Assembly (NCBI GenBank): GCA_023406895.1
Contig: JAEXTV010000009.1
Span: 1 to 64,000 of the forward strand
Source: Bacillota bacterium
GTDB taxonomy: Bacteria; Bacillota; Clostridia; Christensenellales; SZUA-584
Reading direction: 5' to 3'
DNA: 64,000 nt
Shown: piece by piece, positions 9,207 to 17,958 of the stretch
Numbering within the stretch: the stretch's first letter is position 1
Layout: each line of letters begins with the position of its first letter
The notes under the pieces: generated by a model
The model's input: only the letters and a program-made list of their open reading frames with translations
Database searches by the model: none
What the model was told of the DNA's origin: nothing
Position numbers and translations under genes: made by a program

Positions 9207-10346
9207 ATGGAGTATAACCAGTTCGGCAGTCTCGATAAAAAAATATCCCGCTTCGGCATGGGATGCATGCGTTATCCGAGGAAAACATTAAGCGACGGCA
9301 CCGATGTGATCGACGAAGACGAAGCGATCAAAATGATACGCTATGCGATCGATCACGGCGTGAACTATTTTGATACGGCATATGCGTATCCCGGCAGCGA
9401 GGAGGTGCTCGGCAAAGCGCTTCAGGACGGGTACAGGGAAAAGGTTGTGATCGCAACAAAGCTTCCGATCGGAGATGTGAACAGCGAGGATGATCTGAAA
9501 AGAATTTACGACGAGCAGGTCAAACGGCTTGGCGTTGATGTGATTGATATCTACATCTTTCACTGTCTCGACCGCGGCAACTGGGAGAAGGTTAAAAAGT
9601 TCAACGGCATCAAGTTTTTTGAGCAGCTAAAAAACGAGGGCAAAATCCGGCAGATTGGCTTTTCGTTTCACAGTGAGTACGACTTGTTTGAGAATATTGT
9701 GGAAGCTTACGCGTGGGATATGTGCCTGATACAGTTTAATCTGCTCGATGACAACCATCAAGCGGGCGTGAAGGGGCTTAAATACGCGGCACAAAAGGGT
9801 ATCAGCGTGGCCATCATGGAGCCGCTTAAAGGCGGCATGATCGCGAACAAAATACCCGCAGATGTGCAAAAGCTGCTGGACGGCTATGCAGAGCAACGCT
9901 CGCTTGTCGAGTGGGCGCTGCGTTTTGTCTATAACTTCCCGGAAGCCAAGGTGATACTGAGCGGCGTGAGCAGCATGGAGCAGCTCAAGGATAACATCCG
10001 GATATTTAACGAAGCTGCGCCAAATGTGCTGAGTGCTGAAGATTTGCAAATGCTCAAAGAGGTTAAAAACATATACAGGCAGCTGGTGAGGGTGGGCTGC
10101 AGCGGCTGCGGCTACTGTATGCCGTGCCCCGAGGGCATCAACATTCCCGAGATATTTAAGGTGTACAACGATCAGGCGCTTTCGGATTGGACCGAGTTTG
10201 GCAAGGTGTTTTACTCGCTGATGGTTTCCAACACGGGCAAAGACGCGACAAGCTGCATCGAATGCCGAAGCTGTGAGAGCCACTGCCCGCAGGGCATCGC
10301 AATTGCCGACGTGCTCAAGGAAGCGCACGCGAGCCTGACGGCCTAA
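9207..10346 (+). CDS. Aldo/keto reductase with C-terminal ferredoxin domain
   Basis: 379 residues. An aldo/keto reductase TIM barrel (residues 1-280) carries the DTAYAYPGSE active-site region (Asp and Tyr), the IATKLP lysine and the FHCLDRG histidine. The C-terminus adds two Cys clusters, CSGCGYCMPCP and CIECRSCESHCP, expected to hold 4Fe-4S centres. This matches the COG1453-type ferredoxin-fused aldo/keto reductases common in anaerobes. ATG at 9207 has GAGG 8 bases upstream. A terminator follows directly. Confidence 0.92.
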   Translation: MEYNQFGSLDKKISRFGMGCMRYPRKTLSDGTDVIDEDEAIKMIRYAIDHGVNYFDTAYAYPGSEEVLGKALQDGYREKVVIATKLPIGDVNSEDDLKRIYDEQVKRLGVDVIDIYIFHCLDRGNWEKVKKFNGIKFFEQLKNEGKIRQIGFSFHSEYDLFENIVEAYAWDMCLIQFNLLDDNHQAGVKGLKYAAQKGISVAIMEPLKGGMIANKIPADVQKLLDGYAEQRSLVEWALRFVYNFPEAKVILSGVSSMEQLKDNIRIFNEAAPNVLSAEDLQMLKEVKNIYRQLVRVGCSGCGYCMPCPEGINIPEIFKVYNDQALSDWTEFGKVFYSLMVSNTGKDATSCIECRSCESHCPQGIAIADVLKEAHASLTA

Positions 10347-10356
10347 ACAAAGAAGA

Positions 10357-10396
10357 GCCGATACATACGGCGGTTGACGGTATCGGCAGTATTTTT
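10357..10396 (+). terminator. Terminator of aldo/keto reductase gene
   Basis: Stem GCCGATAC (10357-10364) / GTATCGGC (10380-10387), then AGTATTTTT. Confidence 0.8.
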
Positions 10397-10689
10397 ACTG
10401 ATCATATGAGAAAACCGGGGAATAGCAAGGCTGTTCTCCGGTTTTGTTACTTCCGAACGTAAACTCAATCGTTTGACTTATGAACGCTTTTCTCCTTGAG
10501 AAGAAGGTGTTGCGAAGCACCGGATGATGTGTCAAAAATGGTTGGTAAAAGAATACCTCATCAGCCGCCTGTCGCAATAACATTCTTCTCAATGAAGGCG
10601 TAAAGAATGAATGCATTGCTGCTATTAAGGGCAGCCATCAACACTTTTTGCGAAGACGCGGTCTTTGGATCTCAATGCATTATATTGGC
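10397..10689. repeat. Gene-free spacer with hairpin and two-hairpin repeat (copy B)
   Basis: A hairpin AAAACCGG (10411-10418) / CCGGTTTT (10438-10445) is a possible terminator for either strand. At about 10487-10533 is a repeat unit: TTCTC-CTT-GAGAA, then GGTG-TTGCGAAG-CACC and GGATGATGTGTCAAAAA. Its reverse complement recurs near 28869-28922. No coding region is supported. Confidence 0.65.
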
Positions 10690-11115
10690 TTAAAACTCGC
10701 TCAAATCCAAATCATAATTTTTGAGGCCATGATAGTAATTGCCGCGTTGTGCTGTGAATTTAAACACGCAGTAATCGGGATCATTCACGCCCTGCGGGTA
10801 GTACATTTCAAAGCCGTCGCGCCACAGCTTGATGCGGTGCGCCTGATCGGTGCAGACCTCGATATGCCCGACAAGCATGAGGCCGCGGTAATCGGGCTCC
10901 GCGAAAAAATACACGCAGGCTTTGGGGTTATCTATAAACTGTTTTGTGCGCTTTGCGGAATAGTTGGTGGAAAAATAGTGGACAGGCAGGCCGTCGTGCT
11001 CGAGCGCAAGCATGCCTTTTGTGTTGGGAAAGCCGCCCGCATCCACCGAGGAGACGATCGCCACATTGGCGTTTTCAAACAGATCATAAATTTCTTTTTT
11101 TATCAGGTCAGTCAT
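10690..11115 (-). CDS. Pyridoxamine 5'-phosphate oxidase family protein
   Basis: 141 residues with the FMN split-barrel pattern of the PNPOx-like family: NVAIVSSVDAGGFPNTKGM, then VHYFSTNYSAKRTKQFIDNPKA and FFAEPDYRGLMLVGHIEV. Such small proteins bind FMN or F420-like flavins; this one is too short and divergent to call PdxH. Its start overlaps the marR stop by 4 bp (ATGA), so it is translationally coupled to the regulator and probably part of the response that MarR controls. Confidence 0.85.
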   Translation of the reverse strand: MTDLIKKEIYDLFENANVAIVSSVDAGGFPNTKGMLALEHDGLPVHYFSTNYSAKRTKQFIDNPKACVYFFAEPDYRGLMLVGHIEVCTDQAHRIKLWRDGFEMYYPQGVNDPDYCVFKFTAQRGNYYHGLKNYDLDLSEF

Positions 11116-11552
11116 TGTTTTTTCTCACTTTCTGTTAAATTGGCAAGGATTCTGTCTAACGTGTGCTCGAAGCGGACGATTTCTTCCTTCGAGAGCCCGC
11201 GATAGAATATCGCGGCCATTTCGTTTGACACGCGTGCATAGTCTTCGCTGAGCAGCTTTGCTTTTTCCGTGAGACGGATGATGATCTGGCGCCGATCGGA
11301 CGGCTCGGTACTGCGTATGATGAGGCCTTGATTTTCGAGACGGTCAAGCATACCCGTCAGCGTTGTTTTGGCGAGCCCTGTCTGTCGCGAGAGCGCCACG
11401 ATGGGTAGCGCGTCCTTTTGCCACAGTACATAGAGAATGCGCCCCTGCGCGCCGTTGAACGCATCCACGCCGCTTTTGGCGAGCAGCTTTTCGAAAATGC
11501 GCCCTTGAACCTGCTTGATTTGTGAAATAAGAAAACCCCCGCGTGTGTTCAT
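11112..11552 (-). CDS. MarR family transcriptional regulator
   Basis: 146 residues. The winged helix is clear: LPIVALSRQTGLAKTTLTGMLDRLENQGLI is the recognition region and STEPSDRRQIIIRLTEKAK is the wing with the conserved D-x-R. Family members repress target genes until a phenolic, oxidant or drug-like ligand binds. GGAGG lies 8 bases before the ATG at 11552. The upstream promoter carries a palindrome consistent with autoregulation, and the next gene encodes a flavoprotein. Confidence 0.92.
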   Translation of the reverse strand: MNTRGGFLISQIKQVQGRIFEKLLAKSGVDAFNGAQGRILYVLWQKDALPIVALSRQTGLAKTTLTGMLDRLENQGLIIRSTEPSDRRQIIIRLTEKAKLLSEDYARVSNEMAAIFYRGLSKEEIVRFEHTLDRILANLTESEKKQ

Positions 11553-11572
11553 GCCGTATCCTCCTATATCGG

Positions 11573-11601
11573 ATAGTACTATATAGAACCAAGGGTGTCA
11601 A
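11573..11601 (-). promoter_or_regulatory. marR promoter with palindromic operator
   Basis: On the minus strand: -35 TTGACA (11596-11601), 17-bp spacer, -10 TACTAT (11573-11578). The perfect 10-bp palindrome ATAGTACTAT at 11573-11582 covers the -10, so a bound MarR dimer would block polymerase. Confidence 0.72.
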
Positions 11602-11904
11602 GCGCATTTTGGATATTTTTGGTTGTTTCGCAATTTAAGACAAAAGAGGAGTCTTGGTTCAAGTATTGTTATAGTTTTTTGATGAGATCATTGATTTTGA
11701 AATAACATATAGGGGCATTGAGTCTGCCGTTGAGGGATGCGCAGACTCAGGACATAGTGCCACTGGGACAGCACTATTGATATGCATGCGATTTTCGCTA
11801 TCGGCAGATTGCTTACCGACAGGTGATAGGCTGAAGGCATCAGGGGCGGTTTCATTCGTTGATGTGGTGATAATATCAACTCCGGTTTGCGCTGCAACAG
11901 CAGC
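11602..11904. other. Gene-free spacer
   Basis: No supported gene. It has a short match to the repeat core (ACCGACAGGTGATAGG near 11816). A minus-strand reading frame of about 110 codons here has no recognisable features and no RBS, and I do not call it. Confidence 0.5.
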
Positions 11905-11940
11905 AAAAAAAAGAGAGACGTGACAATAGCGCACGTCTCC
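11905..11940 (-). terminator. Terminator of the Fe-alcohol dehydrogenase operon
   Basis: Minus-strand stem GAGACGTG / CACGTCTC (plus coordinates 11915-11922 and 11932-11939), followed by a T-run on the minus strand (A-run at 11905-11912). Confidence 0.8.
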
Positions 11941-11959
11941 TGTATATAAGGGATTGGTT

Positions 11960-13123
11960 TTACTTATAGGATTGTTCAAGAATCGCAATCACATCGCTGT
12001 GCGTAATCTCGCACGGATCAACGTCGAACAGACCGCCCATCGTGTCGCGCGCGTTGGTTGCTAGCGCGGGGATTTCGTCCCGGGAAATACCGTAATCGGA
12101 CATCTTGAGCGCATCCACGCCGCATTGAACCTGCAGATCTTTGAGCACCTCCACAAAATCCAACGGCTGCGCCGCATCCGGCTTGCCGAGCGCTTTGGCC
12201 ATATTGATGAGCCGCTCATCACACACGCCCGATTTTGCGAGCAGCGTGTAATATGCACAGCTGATCATGATGAGGCCCGCGCCGTGTTCGAGCTTCGGAT
12301 GGTGCGCGCTCAGCGCGTGCTCGATCGAATGCTCCGAGGTGCAGCCCGAAGTGGATTCCACAATGCCCGCCAGCGTGTTGGCCAGTGCGACATCGGCGCG
12401 CGCGGCTTCATCGCTGCCGTCGGCAACGGCGTTGGGCAGGCTTGTGCCGATCAGCGCAATGGCTTTGAGCGCGAATAGATCGCTCATCTCGTTTGCCATG
12501 CTGTTGATGTAGCCTTCGGTGCTGTGAAACAGCGCGTCGAAGCCCTGAAAGGCGGTCAGATGCGGCGGCACCGTCATCATCAGGTCTGGATCGACAACGG
12601 AGAGCACGGGGAACGTTTTGTCGTTGCCAAAGCCGATTTTCTCATTGCCGTTAGTAATCACTGCCCACGGGTCCGCTTCGGTGCCGGTGCCCGCTGTGGT
12701 TGTAACGGCAACCACAGGCAGCGGTGCATTTGGCACGGGTTGGCCTTTGCCGGTTCCTCCAAAAATATAATCCCAGTAGTCGCCGTCGTTCGCCGCCATC
12801 ACCGCAATGGCTTTGGCTGAATCGATCGCGCTGCCGCCGCCGAGGCCGACGATGAAATCGCAGCCGGTGCTTTTTGCGAGCGCCGCTCCTTCCATCACAT
12901 GGTCTTTAATCGGGTTAGACAGTATTTTGTCGAACAGCACATAATCAACTGCGGCCAGTGTGAGCTCGTTTTCCAGTTGTGCGAGATACCCATACTTTTT
13001 GACGGATTGGCCGGACGAGGTGACAATCAGAGCTTTATTTCCCGGCAGCGCCTGCGTGTGCAGGCGTTTAAGCTGGCCCTTGCCAAACAAGATGCGTGTT
13101 GGCATATAATAATTAAAACTCAT
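11960..13123 (-). CDS. Iron-containing alcohol dehydrogenase
   Basis: 387 residues, full length for the family. It has the NAD-binding GGGSAIDSAKA motif near residue 95 and the TTTAGTGTEADPW segment. Likely metal ligands are Asp and His in GFDALFHSTEGY and the two His in EHALSAHHPKLEHGAGL. It would interconvert aldehydes or ketones and alcohols with NAD(P)H. It lies 18 bp behind an aldo/keto reductase and shares its MerR-type promoter, which suggests carbonyl detoxification. It resembles the YqhD/BDH-like branch, but the substrate is not certain. Confidence 0.93.
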   Translation of the reverse strand: MSFNYYMPTRILFGKGQLKRLHTQALPGNKALIVTSSGQSVKKYGYLAQLENELTLAAVDYVLFDKILSNPIKDHVMEGAALAKSTGCDFIVGLGGGSAIDSAKAIAVMAANDGDYWDYIFGGTGKGQPVPNAPLPVVAVTTTAGTGTEADPWAVITNGNEKIGFGNDKTFPVLSVVDPDLMMTVPPHLTAFQGFDALFHSTEGYINSMANEMSDLFALKAIALIGTSLPNAVADGSDEAARADVALANTLAGIVESTSGCTSEHSIEHALSAHHPKLEHGAGLIMISCAYYTLLAKSGVCDERLINMAKALGKPDAAQPLDFVEVLKDLQVQCGVDALKMSDYGISRDEIPALATNARDTMGGLFDVDPCEITHSDVIAILEQSYK

Positions 13124-13141
13124 TTTTAATGTCCTTTCTGT

Positions 13142-14062
13142 TTACGGTAATATATTGCCCGCTGAGCGGTAAATTTCATACCACTCAAGCTTGGTAAGCG
13201 TGATGTCGGCGGCTTTGCAGCAGTCGGTGAGGCGCTGCGCGTTCATCGTGCCGATGACAGGCTGGAACTTTGCCGGATGGCGGAGCAGCCATGCGATGAC
13301 GATGGTCGTGCTGGGAACGCCGTAACGCTCGGCGATTTCGTTGATTTTTTTATTGAGCTCGGGGAATTTATCGCTGCCGAGGAATACGCCCTCAAAAAAG
13401 CCGTACTGGAACGGAGACCAGGGCTGCACGGTGATGTCTTTGAGGCGGCAGTAGTCGAGCACGCTGCCGTCGCGGTCAATCGCAGCATCATTTTCCATGT
13501 TGACATTGATACCGTTGGAAATCATCGTCGCGTTGGTGATGCTGAGCTGCAGCTGGTTGGTCACGATGGGCTGCTTCACATATTTCTTGAGCAGCTCAAT
13601 CTGCATGGGCTTTTGATTGGACACGCCAAAATGCCTGACTTTTCCGCTGCTTTCAAGGATATCAAAGGCCTGTGCCACCTCTTCGGGCTCTACGAGTGCA
13701 TCGGGGCGGTGCAGCAGCAGCACATCAATATACTCGGTTTTGAGCCGCTTTAAGCTGCCGTCCACCGCGTTTAATATATTCTCCTTGGAAAAATCAAACA
13801 TGCCCTTGCGGGAGATGCCGCACTTTGTTTGCAAAAGAAGCTTCTCGCGCACACTGGCGCTCATACTCACGGCATTCGCAAAGATTTCTTCACTCAGGCC
13901 GTCTCCGTACACATCCGCGTGATCGAAAAAATTGGCACCTTTGTCGAGCGCGCTCTGTATAAAGGCTTGCGCGGTTTTCACATCCAGCGACTTCATTCGC
14001 ATACAGCCCACGGCAATAACGGGAACGTCAAGGCCGCTTAGGCCCAGCTTGATTGATCTCAT
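13142..14062 (-). CDS. Aldo/keto reductase
   Basis: 306 residues, a complete aldo/keto reductase barrel. FFDHADVYGDG holds the active-site Asp and Tyr, LLLQTKCG the Lys and VLLLHRPD the His. RHFGVSNQ and the C-terminal PVIGTMNAQRL are typical cofactor-binding segments. It resembles the YdhF-like branch and should reduce carbonyls with NADPH. GGAGGG precedes the ATG at 14062. It is the first gene of a two-gene operon facing away from a MerR regulator. Confidence 0.93.
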   Translation of the reverse strand: MRSIKLGLSGLDVPVIAVGCMRMKSLDVKTAQAFIQSALDKGANFFDHADVYGDGLSEEIFANAVSMSASVREKLLLQTKCGISRKGMFDFSKENILNAVDGSLKRLKTEYIDVLLLHRPDALVEPEEVAQAFDILESSGKVRHFGVSNQKPMQIELLKKYVKQPIVTNQLQLSITNATMISNGINVNMENDAAIDRDGSVLDYCRLKDITVQPWSPFQYGFFEGVFLGSDKFPELNKKINEIAERYGVPSTTIVIAWLLRHPAKFQPVIGTMNAQRLTDCCKAADITLTKLEWYEIYRSAGNILP

Positions 14063-14130
14063 GGTGGCCCTCCTTTGTTTGACAGTCGAAACGAAAGTTT
14101 GTAAAACGGAGATGATTTAACTATAATGAG

Positions 14131-14161
14131 ATTATAAAACTTAAAGTCAGCTTCAAGTCAA
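14131..14161 (-). promoter_or_regulatory. MerR-type promoter and operator
   Basis: On the minus strand: TTGACT (14156-14161), a 19-bp spacer, TATAAT (14131-14136). The inverted repeat ACTTAAAG-TCAG-CTTCAAGT (14139-14158) spans nearly the whole spacer and part of the -35. A 19-bp spacer with an operator inside is the classic design that MerR-family activators untwist, so this should drive the aldo/keto reductase and dehydrogenase. Confidence 0.85.
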
Positions 14162-14193
14162 TATACCGAAATGAAATATCTAGGGAGAAAAAT

Positions 14194-14577
14194 ATGAACG
14201 GGTATTCAATCAAACAGGTATCCCTGCGCACCGGCCTGCCGGCACCGACACTGCGCTATTATGAAAAGGAGGGCCTGCTGCCCAACGTGTGCCGCAGCTC
14301 GGGCGGAAACCGACGTTTTACAGACGAAGATCTTGAAGCTTTGGAGCTCATCTGCTGCCTTAAAAGCACCGGTATGCCGATCAAGAAGATAAAGGAGTTT
14401 GTGGAGCTGAGCGGGCATGGCAGCGAGACGCTCAGAACCCGCTGCGAGATGCTGCATGAGCATAAACGCAGCGTGGAAGAGCAGCTTTCGCAAATGGAGA
14501 AACATTTGCAAAAGGTGAACTGCAAGATTGAGCATTTCACCGCACAGTATGAGGCGTTTCGCAAGCAGGACAGTTAA
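14194..14577 (+). CDS. MerR family transcriptional regulator
   Basis: 127 residues: an N-terminal MerR helix-turn-helix (YSIKQVSLRTGLPAPTLRYYEKEGLL, then GNRRFTDEDLEALELI) and a C-terminal dimerising coiled coil of about 50 residues. There is no metal-binding Cys cluster at the end. It resembles the AdhR-like aldehyde-responsive branch, which fits its divergent carbonyl-reducing neighbours; this is inference from context. AGGGAGAA lies upstream of the ATG. Confidence 0.92.
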   Translation: MNGYSIKQVSLRTGLPAPTLRYYEKEGLLPNVCRSSGGNRRFTDEDLEALELICCLKSTGMPIKKIKEFVELSGHGSETLRTRCEMLHEHKRSVEEQLSQMEKHLQKVNCKIEHFTAQYEAFRKQDS

Positions 14578-14776
14578 TAAAATGATCTTCCGATAAACAC
14601 TCTTTCAGCCGAAAGTGACTTTTTCGGCGAAACAGCCAGCTGATGAGACCCCGCCACTCGAGCCTGATCCACTGCACGTGGATAAAATGATATGGTATAG
14701 CGTGGACGAACGTGAGTTTCAGCTTGTTGTCAGGCGATATGCAATCATGACTGCGTGAAAATAGGATCGATGATGG

Positions 14777-15673
14777 TTATGACTGATAGAGCTCAACAGA
14801 ACGCGCTGACTGGCTTCGTCTTTCAATCATCAGGTTTTGCACCAGCCCCGCTGTGACCAGCACACCGCCGATCAGATTGAGAATGGAAAAGGCTCCCGTC
14901 AGCAGCATGTCGACGCCGATGCCGGAAAACACCTGCCCGATAAACATCAGCAGCGTTAAATAAAACGATGACACCTTGCTGACCGCCACATTGAGCGCAA
15001 ACACATACCCGACGCCAAAGATGCCGCCAAGATAGATCCACACCTGCGGCGACAGCGAGAAATTTGTGACCATCGGTTCATTCCCTCCCGCAAAGAAGAA
15101 TGCGATCACAGCAAGGACAAGCCCAGACAGATAGTTAAAAAAGGTGCTTTGCATGTTGTTTGTCTGCTGTGAGAGTCGCGCATTGAGGGTTCTGGCCAAA
15201 ACAAAAACGATGCCGGACAGCAGAGGAAAGATGATATAAACAGCCGAGCTGATGCGCGAGACCAATATCATAGGAACAATACCGAGCATAACAAGCGCAA
15301 TGCCAAACAGCTTTTTAAAGTTAAACGGGTGCTTTGGCATATTGAAAAGCCCGAACTGATCAAAAACCAGAGACGCTATGCTTTGCCCCAACAGGCCAAG
15401 CGCCAAAATGGCCGAAACGCTGATTTGACCGAACGACATATTGTTGAATATCACCGTGAAAAAGCCGACCGCGCCGCCAAGGTAAAGCCAAAAAGGCTGC
15501 TTGCTCGTAAAGCGCTCGCGCTTAAACAGAACAATGAACAATATGGTCAGCATGCCCAATATGTGAATGATCACCGCAGCCGAATAGGTGCCATAATGCC
15601 CCCCCAGTTTTCCGTTCATCGTCACCATCACGGTGCTTAGCAGGCCCAAAATCGCAGATAATGCATAGTACAT
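14777..15673 (-). CDS. DMT family transporter (YdcZ/DUF606-like)
   Basis: 298 residues with about ten membrane segments in two homologous halves. YYALSAILGLLSTVMVTMNGKL and LGLLGQSIASLVFDQFG are typical of the YdcZ/DUF606 branch of the drug/metabolite transporter superfamily. The substrate is unknown. ATG at 15673 is chosen because GGAGGG lies 9 bases upstream. It is divergent from a Crp/Fnr-type regulator with an operator between them, so it is probably that regulator's target. Confidence 0.87.
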   Translation of the reverse strand: MYYALSAILGLLSTVMVTMNGKLGGHYGTYSAAVIIHILGMLTILFIVLFKRERFTSKQPFWLYLGGAVGFFTVIFNNMSFGQISVSAILALGLLGQSIASLVFDQFGLFNMPKHPFNFKKLFGIALVMLGIVPMILVSRISSAVYIIFPLLSGIVFVLARTLNARLSQQTNNMQSTFFNYLSGLVLAVIAFFFAGGNEPMVTNFSLSPQVWIYLGGIFGVGYVFALNVAVSKVSSFYLTLLMFIGQVFSGIGVDMLLTGAFSILNLIGGVLVTAGLVQNLMIERRSQSARSVELYQS

Positions 15674-15715
15674 ATATAAAATCCCTCCGTACGCAGATGA
15701 TGATATCATGGGGTA

Positions 15716-15748
15716 TTGACTTCATATATGACATATGTCACATTATAT
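15716..15748. promoter_or_regulatory. Crp/Fnr-type operator between divergent genes
   Basis: Perfect 12-bp palindrome TGACATATGTCA at 15729-15740, of the TGAC-N4-GTCA form used by several Crp/Fnr regulators. It sits 20 bp before the regulator's ATG and 56 bp before the transporter's ATG. A TTGACT at 15716-15721 may be the -35 of the regulator, with CATTAT at 15741-15746 a weak -10. Confidence 0.65.
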
Positions 15749-15759
15749 GGGGTGAATTC

Positions 15760-16425
15760 ATGATTAAAGAAAATTTATCTAAAGAGCATATGACGGCACT
15801 CGCAAAGTTCGGGCTTGGCGGCCTTGGCTGCGAGGAAATGGCGGCGCTTTATTTTAAAAAGGATGAATATATACAGCGTCAGGGATACGAGTGCCCTTAT
15901 GTGATGCTCGTTTTTGAGGGAAAGCTCAAGATTTATATCACAGCGCCGGACGGCAAAACGCTGCTGTATTGTTATTGCGAAGCGGGCGGCATCGTGGGTG
16001 AGGTGGAGTTTGCGACGCAGAGCGATACGGCAGCGTCCACCATACAAACCATCACGGATGTGTGCTGCATCGGTATTCCGCGCAGCCGTTACCAAAACGA
16101 ATTGAAGCAGAATATTCATTTTATGAACGCGGTGTGCACCACGCTCGGTGAAAAGCTTTTTTACACGAACGAGCATAATACCGTGACGATTTTAAACAAG
16201 CTGGAGACACGGCTTTGCGCTTATATAGCCATGACGCATGTGGGAGGATGTTTCAACGAGAAGCTCACGGAGATTTCCGAAGTGCTCAGCACAAGTTACC
16301 GCCATCTGCTGCGCACGTTTCATAAGCTGTGCCGGGAAGGCATACTCGAGAAAACGGGCAGAGGTTATTTGATCAAGGATGAGGCTCGGCTCAGGCTGAA
16401 AGGTGATCAGTATCATAAGGGCTAG
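15760..16425 (+). CDS. Crp/Fnr family transcriptional regulator
   Basis: 221 residues. The N-terminal cyclic-nucleotide-binding-like beta barrel is visible (VMLVFEGKLKIYITAPDGKTLLYCYCEAG), followed by a long helix and a C-terminal winged helix (LTEISEVLSTSYRHLLRTFHKLCREGIL, then GRGYLI). There is no clear Fe-S Cys motif at the N-terminus, so the signal is unknown. GGGGTG lies 6 bases before the ATG at 15760. It is YeiL-like in form and paired with a divergent DMT transporter. Confidence 0.9.
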   Translation: MIKENLSKEHMTALAKFGLGGLGCEEMAALYFKKDEYIQRQGYECPYVMLVFEGKLKIYITAPDGKTLLYCYCEAGGIVGEVEFATQSDTAASTIQTITDVCCIGIPRSRYQNELKQNIHFMNAVCTTLGEKLFYTNEHNTVTILNKLETRLCAYIAMTHVGGCFNEKLTEISEVLSTSYRHLLRTFHKLCREGILEKTGRGYLIKDEARLRLKGDQYHKG

Positions 16426-16433
16426 ACGAATGC

Positions 16434-16461
16434 TTTGTGTATAAACTGTTTCTTTTATAAT
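16434..16461 (+). promoter_or_regulatory. Candidate dbpA promoter
   Basis: TTTGTG (16434-16439), 16-bp spacer, TATAAT (16456-16461), about 50 bp before the helicase ATG. Confidence 0.5.
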
Positions 16462-16512
16462 GACATGACGCTTAAGACATAATAATGATGAGACCAAAGA
16501 GAGAGAAAATAA

Positions 16513-17958
16513 ATGACAACAACAAATTTTAACGACTTTGCACTCGACGCGGAGCTTTTGAAAGCCATCCAAATGCTGAACTTTAAAGCCCCGACAAACG
16601 TTCAGCAGCAGGTGATACCGGCTATTTTAGAAAACAAGGATATCATCGTCAAATCACAGACGGGAAGCGGCAAAACGGCGGCCTTTGCCATCCCCATATG
16701 CCAGCTCACAGATTGGGATGAAAACAAACCGCAGGCGCTGATTATGACGCCCACCCGGGAGCTCGCGATTCAGGTGAAAGAGGATATTTTTCATCTGGGC
16801 CGGTTTAAACGCATCAAGGTGGCGGCGGTTTACGGGAAAGCCCCTTTCAGCCTTCAGGAAAAGGAGCTCAAGCAAAAAACACATATTGTGGTGGGGACAC
16901 CGGGCCGCATCATGGACCATATCGACAAAGGGACGCTGGACGTATCAAATATAAAATATCTTGTGATTGATGAGGCGGATGAAATGCTCAATATGGGGTT
17001 CATTGAGCAGGTTGAGGCCATCATTGCGAAGCTGCCAAAGCAGCGTGTCACGGTGTTGTTATCCGCCACGATGCCCGGCGATATCAAAGTGTTATGCGAT
17101 AAATATATGAAAGCGCCTTTGTTTGCGGAAGTGGAAGACCAAAATACAGCGGCCGACAGGATTACGCAGGAGAGATATGACGCGGACCCCAAAGAGAAGC
17201 TGCCGCTGTTAAGAGACATCTTGATTCTGGAGAATCCGGACAGCTGCCTTATTTTCTGCAACACCAAACAGAAGGTGGATGACGTGAGCAACGGACTGTC
17301 AGATCTAAAATATGCCGTTAAAAAAATACATGGCGGTATGGAGCAGCCTGACCGGCTCAGCGTGATGAACGCTTTTAAAAAAGGCGGTTTTCGGTATCTG
17401 GTGGCCACCGACGTGGCGGCGCGCGGAATCGACATCGATGCCGTCACGCTGATCATCAATTACGATCTGCCGCTGGACGGTGAAACCTATGTGCACCGCA
17501 TCGGAAGAACCGGACGCGGAGAGAATACCGGCAAAGCCGTTTCTTTTGTGACGAAATATGAAAATAAATTTCTGCATGCCATTGAGCAATATACGGGCAA
17601 AGCCATTCTTTTGGGGGAGAGGCCATCAAAAGAGACCATTGAGGATATGCGGGGCGCGTTTATTGAAAAAGTGAATGCCTCCCCCAAGCCAAAAGCGACA
17701 AAAGGCGCACGGCTGGGTAAAGAGATCTTAATGCTGCATATCAACGCGGGCAAGAAGACAAAGATGAGGCCTGTTGATATCGTGGGGACGCTTTGCAACA
17801 TTAAAGGAATGACGGCGGCAGATATCGGCATTATCAATATCGACGATATATCCACCTTTGTGGAGATATTGAACAACAAGGGAGACATGGTATTTCAGGC
17901 GCTGCAGACGACCCCCATTAAAGGGCGGCTCCGCAAGGTCAGCAAAGAGATCAGGTAA
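16513..17958 (+). CDS. dbpA: DEAD-box RNA helicase, DbpA/YxiN type
   Basis: 481 residues, close to the 479 of B. subtilis YxiN. Helicase motifs run in order: Q-motif region, SQTGSGKT (I), PTREL (Ia), TPGR (Ib), DEAD (II), SAT (III), ATDVAARGID (V) and HRIGRTGR (VI). The C-terminal 75 residues (KTKMRPVDIVGTLCN, then IGIINIDDISTFVEI) match the DbpA RNA-binding domain that docks on hairpin 92 of 23S rRNA. This points to a late step of 50S assembly. It is monocistronic by spacing. Confidence 0.93.
   Translation: MTTTNFNDFALDAELLKAIQMLNFKAPTNVQQQVIPAILENKDIIVKSQTGSGKTAAFAIPICQLTDWDENKPQALIMTPTRELAIQVKEDIFHLGRFKRIKVAAVYGKAPFSLQEKELKQKTHIVVGTPGRIMDHIDKGTLDVSNIKYLVIDEADEMLNMGFIEQVEAIIAKLPKQRVTVLLSATMPGDIKVLCDKYMKAPLFAEVEDQNTAADRITQERYDADPKEKLPLLRDILILENPDSCLIFCNTKQKVDDVSNGLSDLKYAVKKIHGGMEQPDRLSVMNAFKKGGFRYLVATDVAARGIDIDAVTLIINYDLPLDGETYVHRIGRTGRGENTGKAVSFVTKYENKFLHAIEQYTGKAILLGERPSKETIEDMRGAFIEKVNASPKPKATKGARLGKEILMLHINAGKKTKMRPVDIVGTLCNIKGMTAADIGIINIDDISTFVEILNNKGDMVFQALQTTPIKGRLRKVSKEIR

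Noticed and set aside
11659..11988. Minus-strand reading frame of about 109 codons
   Set aside because: It has no RBS and no family features, and it runs through the terminator of the dehydrogenase operon.
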